Shown here: one piece after another, positions 35,488-43,283 of the stretch
Position numbering within the stretch: the stretch's first letter is position 1
Layout: the number at the start of each line of letters is the position of its first letter
DNA from: an uncultured Lachnospiraceae bacterium
Lineage (GTDB): Bacteria > Bacillota > Clostridia > Lachnospirales > Lachnospiraceae
Length of the DNA: 64,000 nt
NCBI GenBank assembly: GCA_900546325.1
Contig: URCR01000011.1
Location: 1-64,000 of the forward strand
Reading direction: 5' to 3'
Notes under the pieces: model-generated
The model's database searches: none
What the model was told of the DNA's origin: nothing
The model's input: the letters and a program-made list of their open reading frames with translations, nothing else
Translations under genes and position numbers: made by a program

Positions 35488-36157
35488 CCTGTCCTCCCAT
35501 CCGGTATCCTACCCCGCGCACAGTCTCGATCAGATCTCCCGCGGTTTTTAGCTTCTGCCTGAGTGTACGGATATGGACATCGATCGTTCTTGTCTCGCCG
35601 TCAAAGTCATATCCCCATACCTCCTCCAAAAGCCGGTCTCTTGACAGTACGATATTTCTGTTTCGAATCAGAAGTTCCAGAAGTTCAAATTCCTTCAACG
35701 TCAGCGTGACCGGACTTCCGTCCACCCTCACTTCGTGTTTTTTCTGATCCAGCACAAGATTTCTGAGCTCATACTGTGTACTTTTTTCTTCCCGCTTCGT
35801 TCTTCTGAGCACTGCCTTCACCCGCGAGATCAGTTCCATCATTCCGAACGGCTTTGTCACATAGTCATCTGCCCCGCTGTCCAGGCCGATCACTTTGTCA
35901 TACTCTGCTCCTTTTGCCGTCACCATAATGACCGGGATATCCTTCGTCTTTGCCGAACTTTTCAACTTCTTCAAAAGTGAAATGCCATCGTCCCCGGGAA
36001 GCATGATATCAAGCAGAACAAGCTCTGGCGTCTCAAATGCCAAAGCTTTCATAAATGCAGTCCCGTCTGGGAACCCACAGGCTTTCATACCTGTGGACTC
36101 CAGCGTATATACAACTAATTCCCGGATGTTACTGTCGTCTTCCACGCAATAAATCAT
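35477..36157 (-). CDS. phoB: Phosphate response regulator PhoB/PhoP
   Basis: A 226-residue OmpR-family regulator. The receiver domain has the acidic pair near the start (YCVEDD), the phosphorylated Asp in LVLLDIMLPGDDG (about residue 51), the switch Thr in MVTAKG and Lys in YVTKPFG. The winged-helix C-terminal domain shows LTLKEFELLELLI, RDRLLEEVWGYDFDG and the recognition region TRTIDVHIRTLRQKL. It should bind the Pho-box-like repeats upstream of pstS. Confidence 0.95.
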   Translation of the reverse strand: MIYCVEDDSNIRELVVYTLESTGMKACGFPDGTAFMKALAFETPELVLLDIMLPGDDGISLLKKLKSSAKTKDIPVIMVTAKGAEYDKVIGLDSGADDYVTKPFGMMELISRVKAVLRRTKREEKSTQYELRNLVLDQKKHEVRVDGSPVTLTLKEFELLELLIRNRNIVLSRDRLLEEVWGYDFDGETRTIDVHIRTLRQKLKTAGDLIETVRGVGYRMGGQDEA

Positions 36158-36175
36158 CTTCGTTATCTCCTTTGT

Positions 36176-36838
36176 CTATCTCTCCACGAGCTGTCCGTCT
36201 TTATGAACACCCGTGATAGAAAATTCTACCCACTCTGCAATATTTGTTGCATGGTCTCCAATACGCTCAAGGTATTTCGTGATCATGATCAGGTCGATCA
36301 CTTTCTCTCCCTGCTTTCCGCCTTCTTTCAGAATCAATTCTACCAGTTTTGCCTTTACAAGTTCAAACATTCTGTCCACTTCGTCATCTGCGAGCATGAC
36401 TTTCCGCGCCATCTCCAGATCTTTGTTGACATAGGCAAGGATGCTGTCGTGAACCATCTTACTGGTTGCTTCCGCCATTGTCCCGATCACCGAGATATCT
36501 CTTGCCTCTGACATGCCTGCGGAAATAATGATCTCCGCGATATCAGATGTCTGGTCGCCGATCCTCTCCATATCTGTGATCATTTTCAGTGCCGCAGAAA
36601 TCTGGCGCAGATCCCTTGCCACCGGCTGCTGCTGAAGCAGAAGTTTCAGACAGAGTCTCTCGATATCCTTCTCCTTCTGGTCAATCTCCTCATCCTCTCT
36701 CATGACGAGTTTTGCAAGTTCGAGGTCTCCGTTTCTCAGTGCCTTTGTCGCATTTGCGATCGCTTTCTCACAAAGACTTCCCATAAAAATAAGCTGTTCG
36801 CTGAGGCGTTCCAGCTGCATATCAAACTTATTGCGCAT
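36176..36838 (-). CDS. phoU: Phosphate signalling regulator PhoU
   Basis: A 220-residue all-helical protein with two PhoU repeats. The metal-binding motifs are ITDMERIGDQTSDIAE (about residues 88-103) and TKYLERIGDHATNIAEWV (about 190-207). PhoU links the Pst transporter to the PhoR kinase and dampens phosphate uptake when phosphate is plentiful. It lies three bases after pstB. Confidence 0.96.
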   Translation of the reverse strand: MRNKFDMQLERLSEQLIFMGSLCEKAIANATKALRNGDLELAKLVMREDEEIDQKEKDIERLCLKLLLQQQPVARDLRQISAALKMITDMERIGDQTSDIAEIIISAGMSEARDISVIGTMAEATSKMVHDSILAYVNKDLEMARKVMLADDEVDRMFELVKAKLVELILKEGGKQGEKVIDLIMITKYLERIGDHATNIAEWVEFSITGVHKDGQLVER

Positions 36839-36841
36839 CTC

Positions 36842-37591
36842 TTATCCAAACCTCCCTGTAATATAATCTTCGGTTCTCTTATCCGACGGAATTGAGAACA
36901 ATTTCTCCGTATTGTTATATTCGATCATCTCTCCGAGAAGGAAAAATGCAGTATTATCCGACACGCGCACTGCCTGCTGCATATTGTGTGTAACCATAAC
37001 AATAGTATAATCTTTTTTCAATTCCATGGCAAGGTCTTCGATCTTCGATGTCGAAATCGGATCCAGTGCTGATGTCGGCTCATCCATCAGAAGTACCTCC
37101 GGCTGTACGGCAAGTGCTCTTGCAATACAAAGTCTCTGCTGCTGTCCGCCGGACATACCGAGTGCACTCTTCTTCAGGCGGTCCTTTGTCTCCTCCCAGA
37201 TTGCTGCCTGGCGGAGCGATTTTTCCACGATATCATCTAATTTAGACTTAGAACGGATCCCATGGGTACGCGGTCCAAATGCAATATTGTCATAAATACT
37301 CATCGGAAATGGATTTGGCTTCTGGAATACCATTCCGACACGTTTCCGAAGAAGATTGACATCCATCTTTCCGTAAATATCCTCATTGTCCAGTAAAATC
37401 TGTCCGTCGATCCGGCATCCTTCCACAAGATCATTCATCCGATTGATCGACTTTAACAAAGTAGATTTTCCACATCCGCTCGGCCCGATAAATGCAGTGA
37501 TCTTGTTTGCCTCGATTTCCATATTAATATTTTTCAGCGCCTTAAAATCGCCATAATATAAATCCAGGTTCTTTACACTAATTTTCCCCAT
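36842..37591 (-). CDS. pstB: Phosphate ABC transporter ATPase PstB
   Basis: A 249-residue ATPase of the Pst importer. The Walker A site is FIGPSGCGKSTLLKSINR, the signature MSGGQQQRLCIARALA, the Walker B site VLLMDEPTSALDP and the switch MVTHNMQQAVRVS; the C-terminus TEDYITGRFG is typical. The frame is open further upstream inside pstA, but the ATG at 37591 fits the family start MGKISVKNLDLYYG, with AAAGGA in front. It overlaps pstA by 14 bases. Confidence 0.96.
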   Translation of the reverse strand: MGKISVKNLDLYYGDFKALKNINMEIEANKITAFIGPSGCGKSTLLKSINRMNDLVEGCRIDGQILLDNEDIYGKMDVNLLRKRVGMVFQKPNPFPMSIYDNIAFGPRTHGIRSKSKLDDIVEKSLRQAAIWEETKDRLKKSALGMSGGQQQRLCIARALAVQPEVLLMDEPTSALDPISTSKIEDLAMELKKDYTIVMVTHNMQQAVRVSDNTAFFLLGEMIEYNNTEKLFSIPSDKRTEDYITGRFG

Positions 37592-38453
37592 TTCCATTTC
37601 CTTTCGTAATCTTTTTCGCAATATATCCGGACAGACAGTTGATTCCGACAACAAGTACAAGAAGTACGACCGCTGTCGCATAAGCCTGATCCATATAAAG
37701 TCCTTCACTGGACAGATTGTACATGTGTACGGCAAGGGTACGCCCGGACCCCATCACACTTTTCGGCACCGCCGGAACAGTTCCTGCTGTGTAGATCAGC
37801 GCTGCTGTTTCCCCGACAATCCTGCCGACCGCCAGAATCACACCTGCAAGGATTCCCGGTACTGCCGATGGCAGGACTACGCGGAAGACTGTCCGGAGTT
37901 TTCCCGCTCCCAAACCGAAACTTCCCTCCCGGAAACTATCCGGTACAGATTTTAATGCTTCCTCTGTCGTCCGGATGATCAGCGGAAGAATCATGATCGC
38001 CAGTGTGAATGCCCCCGCAAGCAGAGAATATCCCCAGCCAAGTGTTGTCACGAAGAACAACAAACCGAATAATCCATAGACGATTGACGGGATTCCCGAC
38101 AACGTCTCAGTCGTCAGCCGGATGATCTCTACAAATTTATTTCCTCTCTTTGCATACTCCACAAGAAAGATCGCCGCAAAGATTCCAAGCGGCACTGCGA
38201 TCAGCAGCGACAATGCAGTCATTCCGATCGTATTTAACAGCGCCGGCATCAGAGATGCATTTTCTGAAGTATATTTTAACGCAAACAGATCCGGTGTCAG
38301 ATGCGGAAGCCCTTTGATCAGAATATATGCGATCAAAAATAAGAGCACTGCAAATGTCACTGCTGCCGACAACATGACAAGAAGCATCAGGACCATGGAT
38401 CCCGGTGTCCGTCTGTAAGCGCGAAGTTTTTGTCCGATTGTCTGCTTATTCAT
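37578..38453 (-). CDS. pstA: Phosphate ABC transporter permease PstA
   Basis: A 291-residue permease with six predicted helices. The ATPase-docking loop is EEALKSVPDSFREGSFGLGAGKLRTVFRVVLP, and GETAALIYTAG is a PstA hallmark. Its start overlaps the pstC stop by eight bases, within the conserved pstSCAB order. Confidence 0.95.
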   Translation of the reverse strand: MNKQTIGQKLRAYRRTPGSMVLMLLVMLSAAVTFAVLLFLIAYILIKGLPHLTPDLFALKYTSENASLMPALLNTIGMTALSLLIAVPLGIFAAIFLVEYAKRGNKFVEIIRLTTETLSGIPSIVYGLFGLLFFVTTLGWGYSLLAGAFTLAIMILPLIIRTTEEALKSVPDSFREGSFGLGAGKLRTVFRVVLPSAVPGILAGVILAVGRIVGETAALIYTAGTVPAVPKSVMGSGRTLAVHMYNLSSEGLYMDQAYATAVVLLVLVVGINCLSGYIAKKITKGNGNGEN

Positions 38454-39315
38454 GTTTTGACCTCCTGTTCAACAGTGATACGGAAAGATTGATCAGCAGG
38501 ATAAAAACAAATAATACAACTGCTGTTGCAATCAGCGCCTCACGGTGAAGTCCTGCCGCATATCCCATCTCCAGCACGATATTGGCCGTGAGGGTACGGA
38601 CACCTCTCACAATTCCCGCAGGCATTCTTGCCTGATTTCCCGCTACCATGATCACTGCCATCGTCTCTCCGATTGCACGTCCGATTCCCAGTACGATACC
38701 TGCCACAACACCTGATTTTGCTGCTGGCAGAACAACCGCAAAGATACTTCTCTCATGTGTCGCTCCCAGTGCAAGCGCACCTTCATAGTAATGATCCGGC
38801 ACGGAACGGATGGCAGACTCCGTGACACCGATGATCGTCGGAAGAATCATCATTCCCAGTAAGATGGAAGCAGTCAGAATACTGCTTCCGTTTCCGCCCC
38901 AGTGAAATCTCTGACAGATATCTCTGATCAGCGGTACAAGTACGACCAATCCGAAAAATCCATACACAACGGACGGAATTCCTGCGAGAAGCTCCGTCGC
39001 CCCTTTTAACACCGGATAGATCTTTTTCGGACAATACTTTGCCATGAACACCGATGTCAGAATTCCGATCGGAACTCCGATGATGATCGCCCCCGCGGTC
39101 ACATAGATACTTCCCATGATCATCGGGAGGATTCCGAAGATTTCATTGGTAGGCTTCCACCTCTCTCCGGTCAAAAACTCTATAAATCCAATTTCTTTCA
39201 TTGCAGGAATTCCATTTGCGAATAAAAATACACAAATGAGAGCCACCGCCAGCACCGAAGCACAGGCGGCGATCAAAAACACTCCCTGCATGAATTTTTC
39301 TTTCCATGCTTTCAT
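38446..39315 (-). CDS. pstC: Phosphate ABC transporter permease PstC
   Basis: A 289-residue permease with six predicted helices. Its docking loop is ESAIRSVPDHYYEGALALGATHERSIFAVVLP, and GRAIGETMAVIMVAGN marks PstC. I prefer the ATG at 39315 (MKAWKEKFMQGVFL), which has AGAGGAAAG upstream; the ATG at 39336 would add seven residues and has no clear ribosome-binding site. Confidence 0.94.
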   Translation of the reverse strand: MKAWKEKFMQGVFLIAACASVLAVALICVFLFANGIPAMKEIGFIEFLTGERWKPTNEIFGILPMIMGSIYVTAGAIIIGVPIGILTSVFMAKYCPKKIYPVLKGATELLAGIPSVVYGFFGLVVLVPLIRDICQRFHWGGNGSSILTASILLGMMILPTIIGVTESAIRSVPDHYYEGALALGATHERSIFAVVLPAAKSGVVAGIVLGIGRAIGETMAVIMVAGNQARMPAGIVRGVRTLTANIVLEMGYAAGLHREALIATAVVLFVFILLINLSVSLLNRRSKHE

Positions 39316-39375
39316 ACTGTTTTCTTTCCTCTTCATCCATCTTTCTCAAGCAGTTCTCTGCAGGCAGTACCTGAA

Positions 39376-40278
39376 CTAGTTTAACTCATCCCACGCAAAT
39401 ACTTCACCTGTGTAGATTTCTTTTACCTGATCACTTGTGAGGTCGTCCATCGGATTTGCTTTGTTTACGATCACTGCAATTCCATCTGTCGCGATCACAG
39501 TTGCTTTTAACTGCTCTTTCTCTTCATCCTTTAACTCTCTGGATGCCATTCCGATATCGCAGATTCCATCGATTGTGGAAGTCATTCCTGTTGTAGAGTC
39601 ACTTGTCTGAATTTCAATCTCCGCATTGGTATTCACTTTTAAGTAAGCTTCTTTTAATTTCTCCATCACCGGTGAGATAGAAGAAGAACCTGCAATAACG
39701 ATTTTTCCTTCCGGCTTGCTTCCTGCGTACGGCTTCACATCATCGAGAGAAATATATCCGTTATCTGATACGATCTTCTGTCCTTCTTCGCTCAGAATGT
39801 AATCGATGAAGTCCTGTGTCACTTCGCTTACTTCTTCTTTTGTCGCAATGTTAAATGGTCTTGCCACCTTGTAAGAACCATCTTTAATGTTCTCCTCTGT
39901 CGCCTCTGCGCCGTCTACTTTCACAGCTTTCACACTGTCATCGAGTGATCCAAGTGAAATATATCCGATCGCATATTCATTTCCGGCTACTGTTGACATC
40001 ATAACAGATGTACTGTTTGTAATGTTCGCTTCTTCTGTGGTGTTATCTATTTTATTTCCTTCGTCATCTTTCTCCTCAATTCCGAACAGTTCGATAAACG
40101 CACCTCTTGTACCGGAACCATCCTCTCTTGAAGTTACTGAAATATCATTTGCAGAATCAAACGAAGAACCTGATTCTGATTCTCCTTTTCCTTCTTCCTC
40201 GCTGCTTCCACAACCTGCTGCCATTGCTGCTGTCATGGATACAACTGTCATTACTGCTAAAAACTTTTTCATTTTCAT
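39376..40278 (-). CDS. pstS: Phosphate-binding lipoprotein PstS, circularly permuted
   Basis: A 300-residue lipoprotein: lipobox MAAGC (Cys23) and a Ser/Glu-rich linker to about residue 44. The two halves of the usual phosphate-binding fold are in swapped order. First come the segments normally in the second half: SREDGSGTRGAF (50-61), AIGYISLGSLDD and DFIDYILSEEGQKIV. Then, from residue 192, comes the normal first half: KIVIAGSSSISPVMEKL, DIGMASRELKDEE and ATDGIAVIVNKANP, ending with IYTGEVFAWDELN where canonical proteins would continue into REDGSGT. All ligand-loop motifs are present, so binding should be intact. AGGAGAG precedes the ATG. It is the first gene of the Pho-regulated operon. 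Confidence 0.92.
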   Translation of the reverse strand: MKMKKFLAVMTVVSMTAAMAAGCGSSEEEGKGESESGSSFDSANDISVTSREDGSGTRGAFIELFGIEEKDDEGNKIDNTTEEANITNSTSVMMSTVAGNEYAIGYISLGSLDDSVKAVKVDGAEATEENIKDGSYKVARPFNIATKEEVSEVTQDFIDYILSEEGQKIVSDNGYISLDDVKPYAGSKPEGKIVIAGSSSISPVMEKLKEAYLKVNTNAEIEIQTSDSTTGMTSTIDGICDIGMASRELKDEEKEQLKATVIATDGIAVIVNKANPMDDLTSDQVKEIYTGEVFAWDELN

Positions 40279-40335
40279 ACGATTTACTCTCCTTCAATCT
40301 GTCTTTCTGTTCTCTCTCTTTCGTTTACAAATGAT

Positions 40336-40341
40336 ACTATA
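40336..40341 (-). promoter_or_regulatory. -10 element of the pst operon promoter
   Basis: TATAGT (minus strand). There is no good -35; instead one Pho-box-like repeat occupies that place, which fits a promoter that needs PhoB. Confidence 0.6.
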
Positions 40342-40350
40342 CCGGGCGAT

Positions 40351-40392
40351 TGTTAAATCTAAAAACAGCTTTTTGTTAAATCTATGTAAAAT
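40351..40392 (-). promoter_or_regulatory. Pho-box-like direct repeats upstream of pstS
   Basis: AGATTTAACA occurs twice on the minus strand (40383-40374 and 40360-40351), 23 bases apart. A third weaker ATTTTACA (40392-40385) is 11 bases further upstream. TTAACA-type hexamers at steps of about 11 or 22 bases are the known form of PhoP/PhoB sites in Gram-positives. Confidence 0.65.
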
Positions 40393-40400
40393 TATTTTAC

Positions 40401-40434
40401 AAAAAAAGAGCATGCCCTTTTGCCGGACACACTC
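40401..40434 (-). terminator. Terminator after yitT
   Basis: A 10-bp stem between GAGTGTGTCC (40434-40425) and GGGCATGCTC (40417-40408), with three G-U pairs, is followed on the minus strand by TTTTTTT. Confidence 0.7.
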
Positions 40435-40466
40435 CTGTGATCGTCTGAAAATGTATTCTGTTTTGA

Positions 40467-41348
40467 TCAAGAAAGTCTCTTTTCAAAGTTTCCGACTGCC
40501 TTTGCACCCTCTGTAAAGATCATAAATGCATTCGGATCGATCTCTGAGACGATTCTTGTAATCTCATTCTGTTCATATTTAGAAATCATGACAACAAATA
40601 CTTTTGAGTCTTCCTTTGTATAGGAACCTTTTCCGTCCCATTCCGTCACACCGCGGCGCATCTCATTCATGATTGCTTGATCGACCCCATCCTTCTTCGT
40701 GAAGATCATCACACTGAGGCTGATGTTCTGCACATGCACACGGTCGCATGTCATTGCCATCACTGTCGCGTAGATCAGTGAGTAGACAGTAACTTCTATA
40801 TCAAATATCACAAAACAGATTCCGTATACGAAAATGTTCATGATAATACTTACTTTTCCAACACTAAATGACGGATACTTCTTCGCACATACCATTCCAA
40901 GTGTATCCTGGCCTCCCCCGGAGCTTCCTCCCCGCAGGATCATTCCCGTTCCGACACCTGCCACAAGACCTCCGATAATACATGCGGTCAGATAGTCCTC
41001 GATGACCGGTGTATTCGGAATCGGAATAAACGTCATAAACAACGTCTCGATCGTCGTCGTGTAGACAGACAGCCAGAAGAATCCTCTTCCAAGCACCTTC
41101 CATGCCATGAAAAACAACGGTACATTTAACAGCCAGAAAATAATACCGTCAAGATTGATTCCGCTGAGTGCGGCAATCTTCAGATAGTCCACAAGAAATG
41201 TACGGATCAGCTGGGCGATACCTAAGAAAGTTCCGTTGTACAGATGCAGCGGCAAAATAATGATATTGACACCCGCAGCAAACAGAAGACTTCCAAATGT
41301 TGCCCACAGAAGACGCACAGCCATTTTCTTGTTCTTCAATTTCTCCAT
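40467..41348 (-). CDS. yitT: YitT family membrane protein (DUF161/DUF2179)
   Basis: A 293-residue protein with five or six membrane helices in the first 190 residues. Glycine-rich GVGTGMILRGGSSGGGQDTLG is the family hallmark, and a C-terminal cytoplasmic DUF2179 domain (about residues 215-290) has the signature RGVTEWDGKGSYTKEDSKV. The function is unknown; the DUF2179 domain is thought to bind a small ligand. The leader carries a 19-bp hairpin ending about 20 bases before the ATG. Confidence 0.88.
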   Translation of the reverse strand: MEKLKNKKMAVRLLWATFGSLLFAAGVNIIILPLHLYNGTFLGIAQLIRTFLVDYLKIAALSGINLDGIIFWLLNVPLFFMAWKVLGRGFFWLSVYTTTIETLFMTFIPIPNTPVIEDYLTACIIGGLVAGVGTGMILRGGSSGGGQDTLGMVCAKKYPSFSVGKVSIIMNIFVYGICFVIFDIEVTVYSLIYATVMAMTCDRVHVQNISLSVMIFTKKDGVDQAIMNEMRRGVTEWDGKGSYTKEDSKVFVVMISKYEQNEITRIVSEIDPNAFMIFTEGAKAVGNFEKRLS

Positions 41349-41370
41349 TCCTTTTTCCTCCTAACGTACT

Positions 41371-41423
41371 CTTAGAGCGTGCCGGAAAGTGATCTGATAA
41401 AATCCTTTCTGACACGCTCTAAG
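41371..41423. repeat. 19-bp inverted repeat in the yitT leader
   Basis: CTTAGAGCGTGCCGGAAAG (41371-41389) and CTTTCTGACACGCTCTAAG (41405-41423) pair in 17 of 19 positions, one more being G-U on the minus strand. There is no T-run after it on the minus strand, so it is not a plain terminator. It lies between the alarmone synthetase stop and the yitT ribosome-binding site. Confidence 0.65.
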
Positions 41424-41481
41424 TTATTCTATCATTTTCATGAATGATTGCCAACTCCTATTTGGAATTCTTTTCAAATTC

Positions 41482-42138
41482 TTACTGCACTTTCTCTCGC
41501 TCCGACTCCTGAAGACATGCCTTGATCGCCTCATTGAGTGATAACATCTTCTCATCAAGTGCCGACACCATATCTGCGCACTCTCTTAAATCTCTGCTGA
41601 TATACTCCGGTGCATTTCCCTCGAACTTATAATAGATCTTATGTTCCAGGCTGGCCCAGAAGTCCATCGCAATCGTACGGATCTGAATCTCAACCTTCGT
41701 ATCGACAACACTGTCAGATAAAAAGATGGGCACAGAAACGAGCATATGATAACTCTTATATCCGCTCTCCTTTGGATTCTTAATGTAATCCTTGATCGAC
41801 AGTACCTTCAGATCACTCTGATTTCCGATCATCTCTGCCAGCCGGTAAATATCCGATGTAAAAGAGCAGATCAGTCTTACCCCTGCGATGTCATTGACAT
41901 ACTTAACCATATTGTCAATCGACGTTTCATGACCATAGCGCTTCAGCTTCTTTACAATACTTTCCGGCGACTTGATTCTCGACTTGATATGCTCGATTGG
42001 ATTATACTTATGTACATGCTGAAATTCATCATTTAAAATCTCCAGTTTTGTACCTACTTCTTTCATTGCGGCATTGTACAAAAACATGACAGTCTTCCAA
42101 CTATCCACATCTTCGTAATTTTTTACCACTGTTCTCAT
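41482..42138 (-). CDS. Small alarmone synthetase (GTP pyrophosphokinase)
   Basis: A 218-residue single-domain (p)ppGpp synthetase of the RelA/SpoT synthetase fold, making the stringent-response alarmone from ATP and GTP. Motifs are RIKSPESIVKKLKRYG, DIAGVRLICSFTSDIYRLAEMI (G-loop region), YIKNPKESGYKSYHMLV and VEIQIRTIAMDFWASLEHKIYYK. There is no hydrolase, TGS or ACT domain. The length and motifs fit the YjbM (RelQ/SasB) type. ATG 42138 with GGAGAGAAGGAACG is preferred over GTG 42141. Confidence 0.93.
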   Translation of the reverse strand: MRTVVKNYEDVDSWKTVMFLYNAAMKEVGTKLEILNDEFQHVHKYNPIEHIKSRIKSPESIVKKLKRYGHETSIDNMVKYVNDIAGVRLICSFTSDIYRLAEMIGNQSDLKVLSIKDYIKNPKESGYKSYHMLVSVPIFLSDSVVDTKVEIQIRTIAMDFWASLEHKIYYKFEGNAPEYISRDLRECADMVSALDEKMLSLNEAIKACLQESEREKVQ

Positions 42139-42183
42139 CACGTTCCTTCTCTCCTTGTATCCGAAAAATCATTTGATACTTCT

Positions 42184-42212
42184 ATTATAACATATGATGA
42201 TTTAATTGTCTT
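42184..42212 (-). promoter_or_regulatory. Promoter of the alarmone synthetase gene
   Basis: The -35 AAGACA (42212-42207), a 17-base spacer and a perfect -10 TATAAT (42189-42184) lie about 45 bases before the start. Confidence 0.6.
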
Positions 42213-42306
42213 AAATTTCACAATTTTTTAATATTCTTTATCATTTTTCTATTCCGTGTGCTGCCTCATTTCTTTCAATAAGATCGATGGGACAACACAC
42301 ACTGTT

Positions 42307-42570
42307 CTATTCTTCGATAATATGAATTTCCAAATAGTCAAAATCGATCGCATCCACAAAATTATCCTGATAAAATCTTGCCTTGTCATGTCTCTGAAAC
42401 TCACTGATCGTATGATTCAGCCAAATTGGTTTGCTCAGATCAAATTCATAACAGATTTCCTCTAATGCCCGGAAAATTTTATGCGTTCTCGTATCTTCCT
42501 CCTCGATGCAGACGACCGTATCGCGCACCATCCTGTTTTCTTTAAATATCTTGCCCCATAATCGAAACAT
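42307..42570 (-). CDS. Conserved hypothetical protein, 87 residues
   Basis: I do not recognise a named domain. The protein starts MFRLWGKIFKENRMVRDTVV and has acidic segments CIEEEDTRTHKIFRALEEIC and FYQDNFVDAIDFDYLEIHIIEE. It is soluble, mixed alpha/beta in appearance and without a signal peptide. I recall very similar small proteins in Lachnospiraceae, which supports a real gene. It lies 26 bases after the nicotinamidase gene in the same direction, so the two may be co-transcribed. Confidence 0.7.
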   Translation of the reverse strand: MFRLWGKIFKENRMVRDTVVCIEEEDTRTHKIFRALEEICYEFDLSKPIWLNHTISEFQRHDKARFYQDNFVDAIDFDYLEIHIIEE

Positions 42571-42596
42571 CTCTTCATCTCCTACTGTCTAAAGTC

Positions 42597-43109
42597 TTAA
42601 AGTATATGGATCTGGCACATCTGCATCGTGAGAAGTGCCGCCTCATGGCTTTCCGGTGTCACACCGGCACAGCAGCTGCGATCCACGGCAATGTCTGCTT
42701 CCGGAAGACGAGCTTTTAAGAGCAGAGCATTTGACACAACACAGATATCCGTACAGAGACCGACAAGCTCAATGGATTCATAACCTTGAGAAGCGGCATA
42801 ATCAGCCAATGTAATGCTTCCGAAGGTTCCTTTGTCAAAAATGATGCCGGCATAAGGCTTCAGGCAGTCTATAATCTCCCATCCTTCTGTTTCTTTGACA
42901 CAATGGATAACCGGAAGCGATTTCCCCTCTTTTGTCTGAAGATAATCTTCTCCATGAGTATCGCGCGTGAAAAGAAGTTCTGTTCCGCTTTCCCGCGCGG
43001 CTTTCACTTTCCTCTCTACCGCTTCTACGATTTTCTGTGCTTCTTCCGTTCCAAGGCTTCCATCTACAAAATCATTTTGCATATCAACAACAATCAGTGC
43101 TTTTTTCAT
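42597..43109 (-). CDS. Nicotinamidase-type cysteine hydrolase
   Basis: A 170-residue isochorismatase-fold hydrolase. The catalytic triad is visible as Asp in IVVDMQNDFVDGSLG (about residue 9), Lys in IIFDKGTFGS and Cys in VGLCTDICVVSNALLLK. The metal-site Asp and His of true nicotinamidases may be supplied by FTRDTHGEDY. The most likely reaction is nicotinamide to nicotinate in NAD salvage, but other amide substrates are possible. ATG 43109 has GAGG at proper spacing; the ATG two codons earlier is too close. Confidence 0.82.
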   Translation of the reverse strand: MKKALIVVDMQNDFVDGSLGTEEAQKIVEAVERKVKAARESGTELLFTRDTHGEDYLQTKEGKSLPVIHCVKETEGWEIIDCLKPYAGIIFDKGTFGSITLADYAASQGYESIELVGLCTDICVVSNALLLKARLPEADIAVDRSCCAGVTPESHEAALLTMQMCQIHIL

Positions 43110-43228
43110 ATTCATTCCTCATTTCGATTTCTTATTTTTTCTCAGTAGTTTTACTTCCCTTTTATTTTGAAATAAACCTCTGAAAAATACAAGTCTTTTC
43201 TAGTGGGAGCGATAAATTTTGTATAGCC

Positions 43229-43267
43229 AAAAAAAGGGAGATGCCTGTTACCATTTCTGCACCTCCC
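43229..43267 (-). terminator. Terminator of the ABC-FtsX unit
   Basis: The stem GGGAGGTGC/GCATCTCCC (43267-43259 with 43244-43236), with one G-U pair, is followed on the minus strand by TTTTTTT. Confidence 0.85.
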
Positions 43268-43283
43268 CTTCCGGTTTTATTTT

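Noticed and set aside
39376..40278. PstS as a truncated or frameshifted pseudogene
   Set aside because: Both halves are complete and in one frame behind a good lipoprotein signal; they are only in swapped order.
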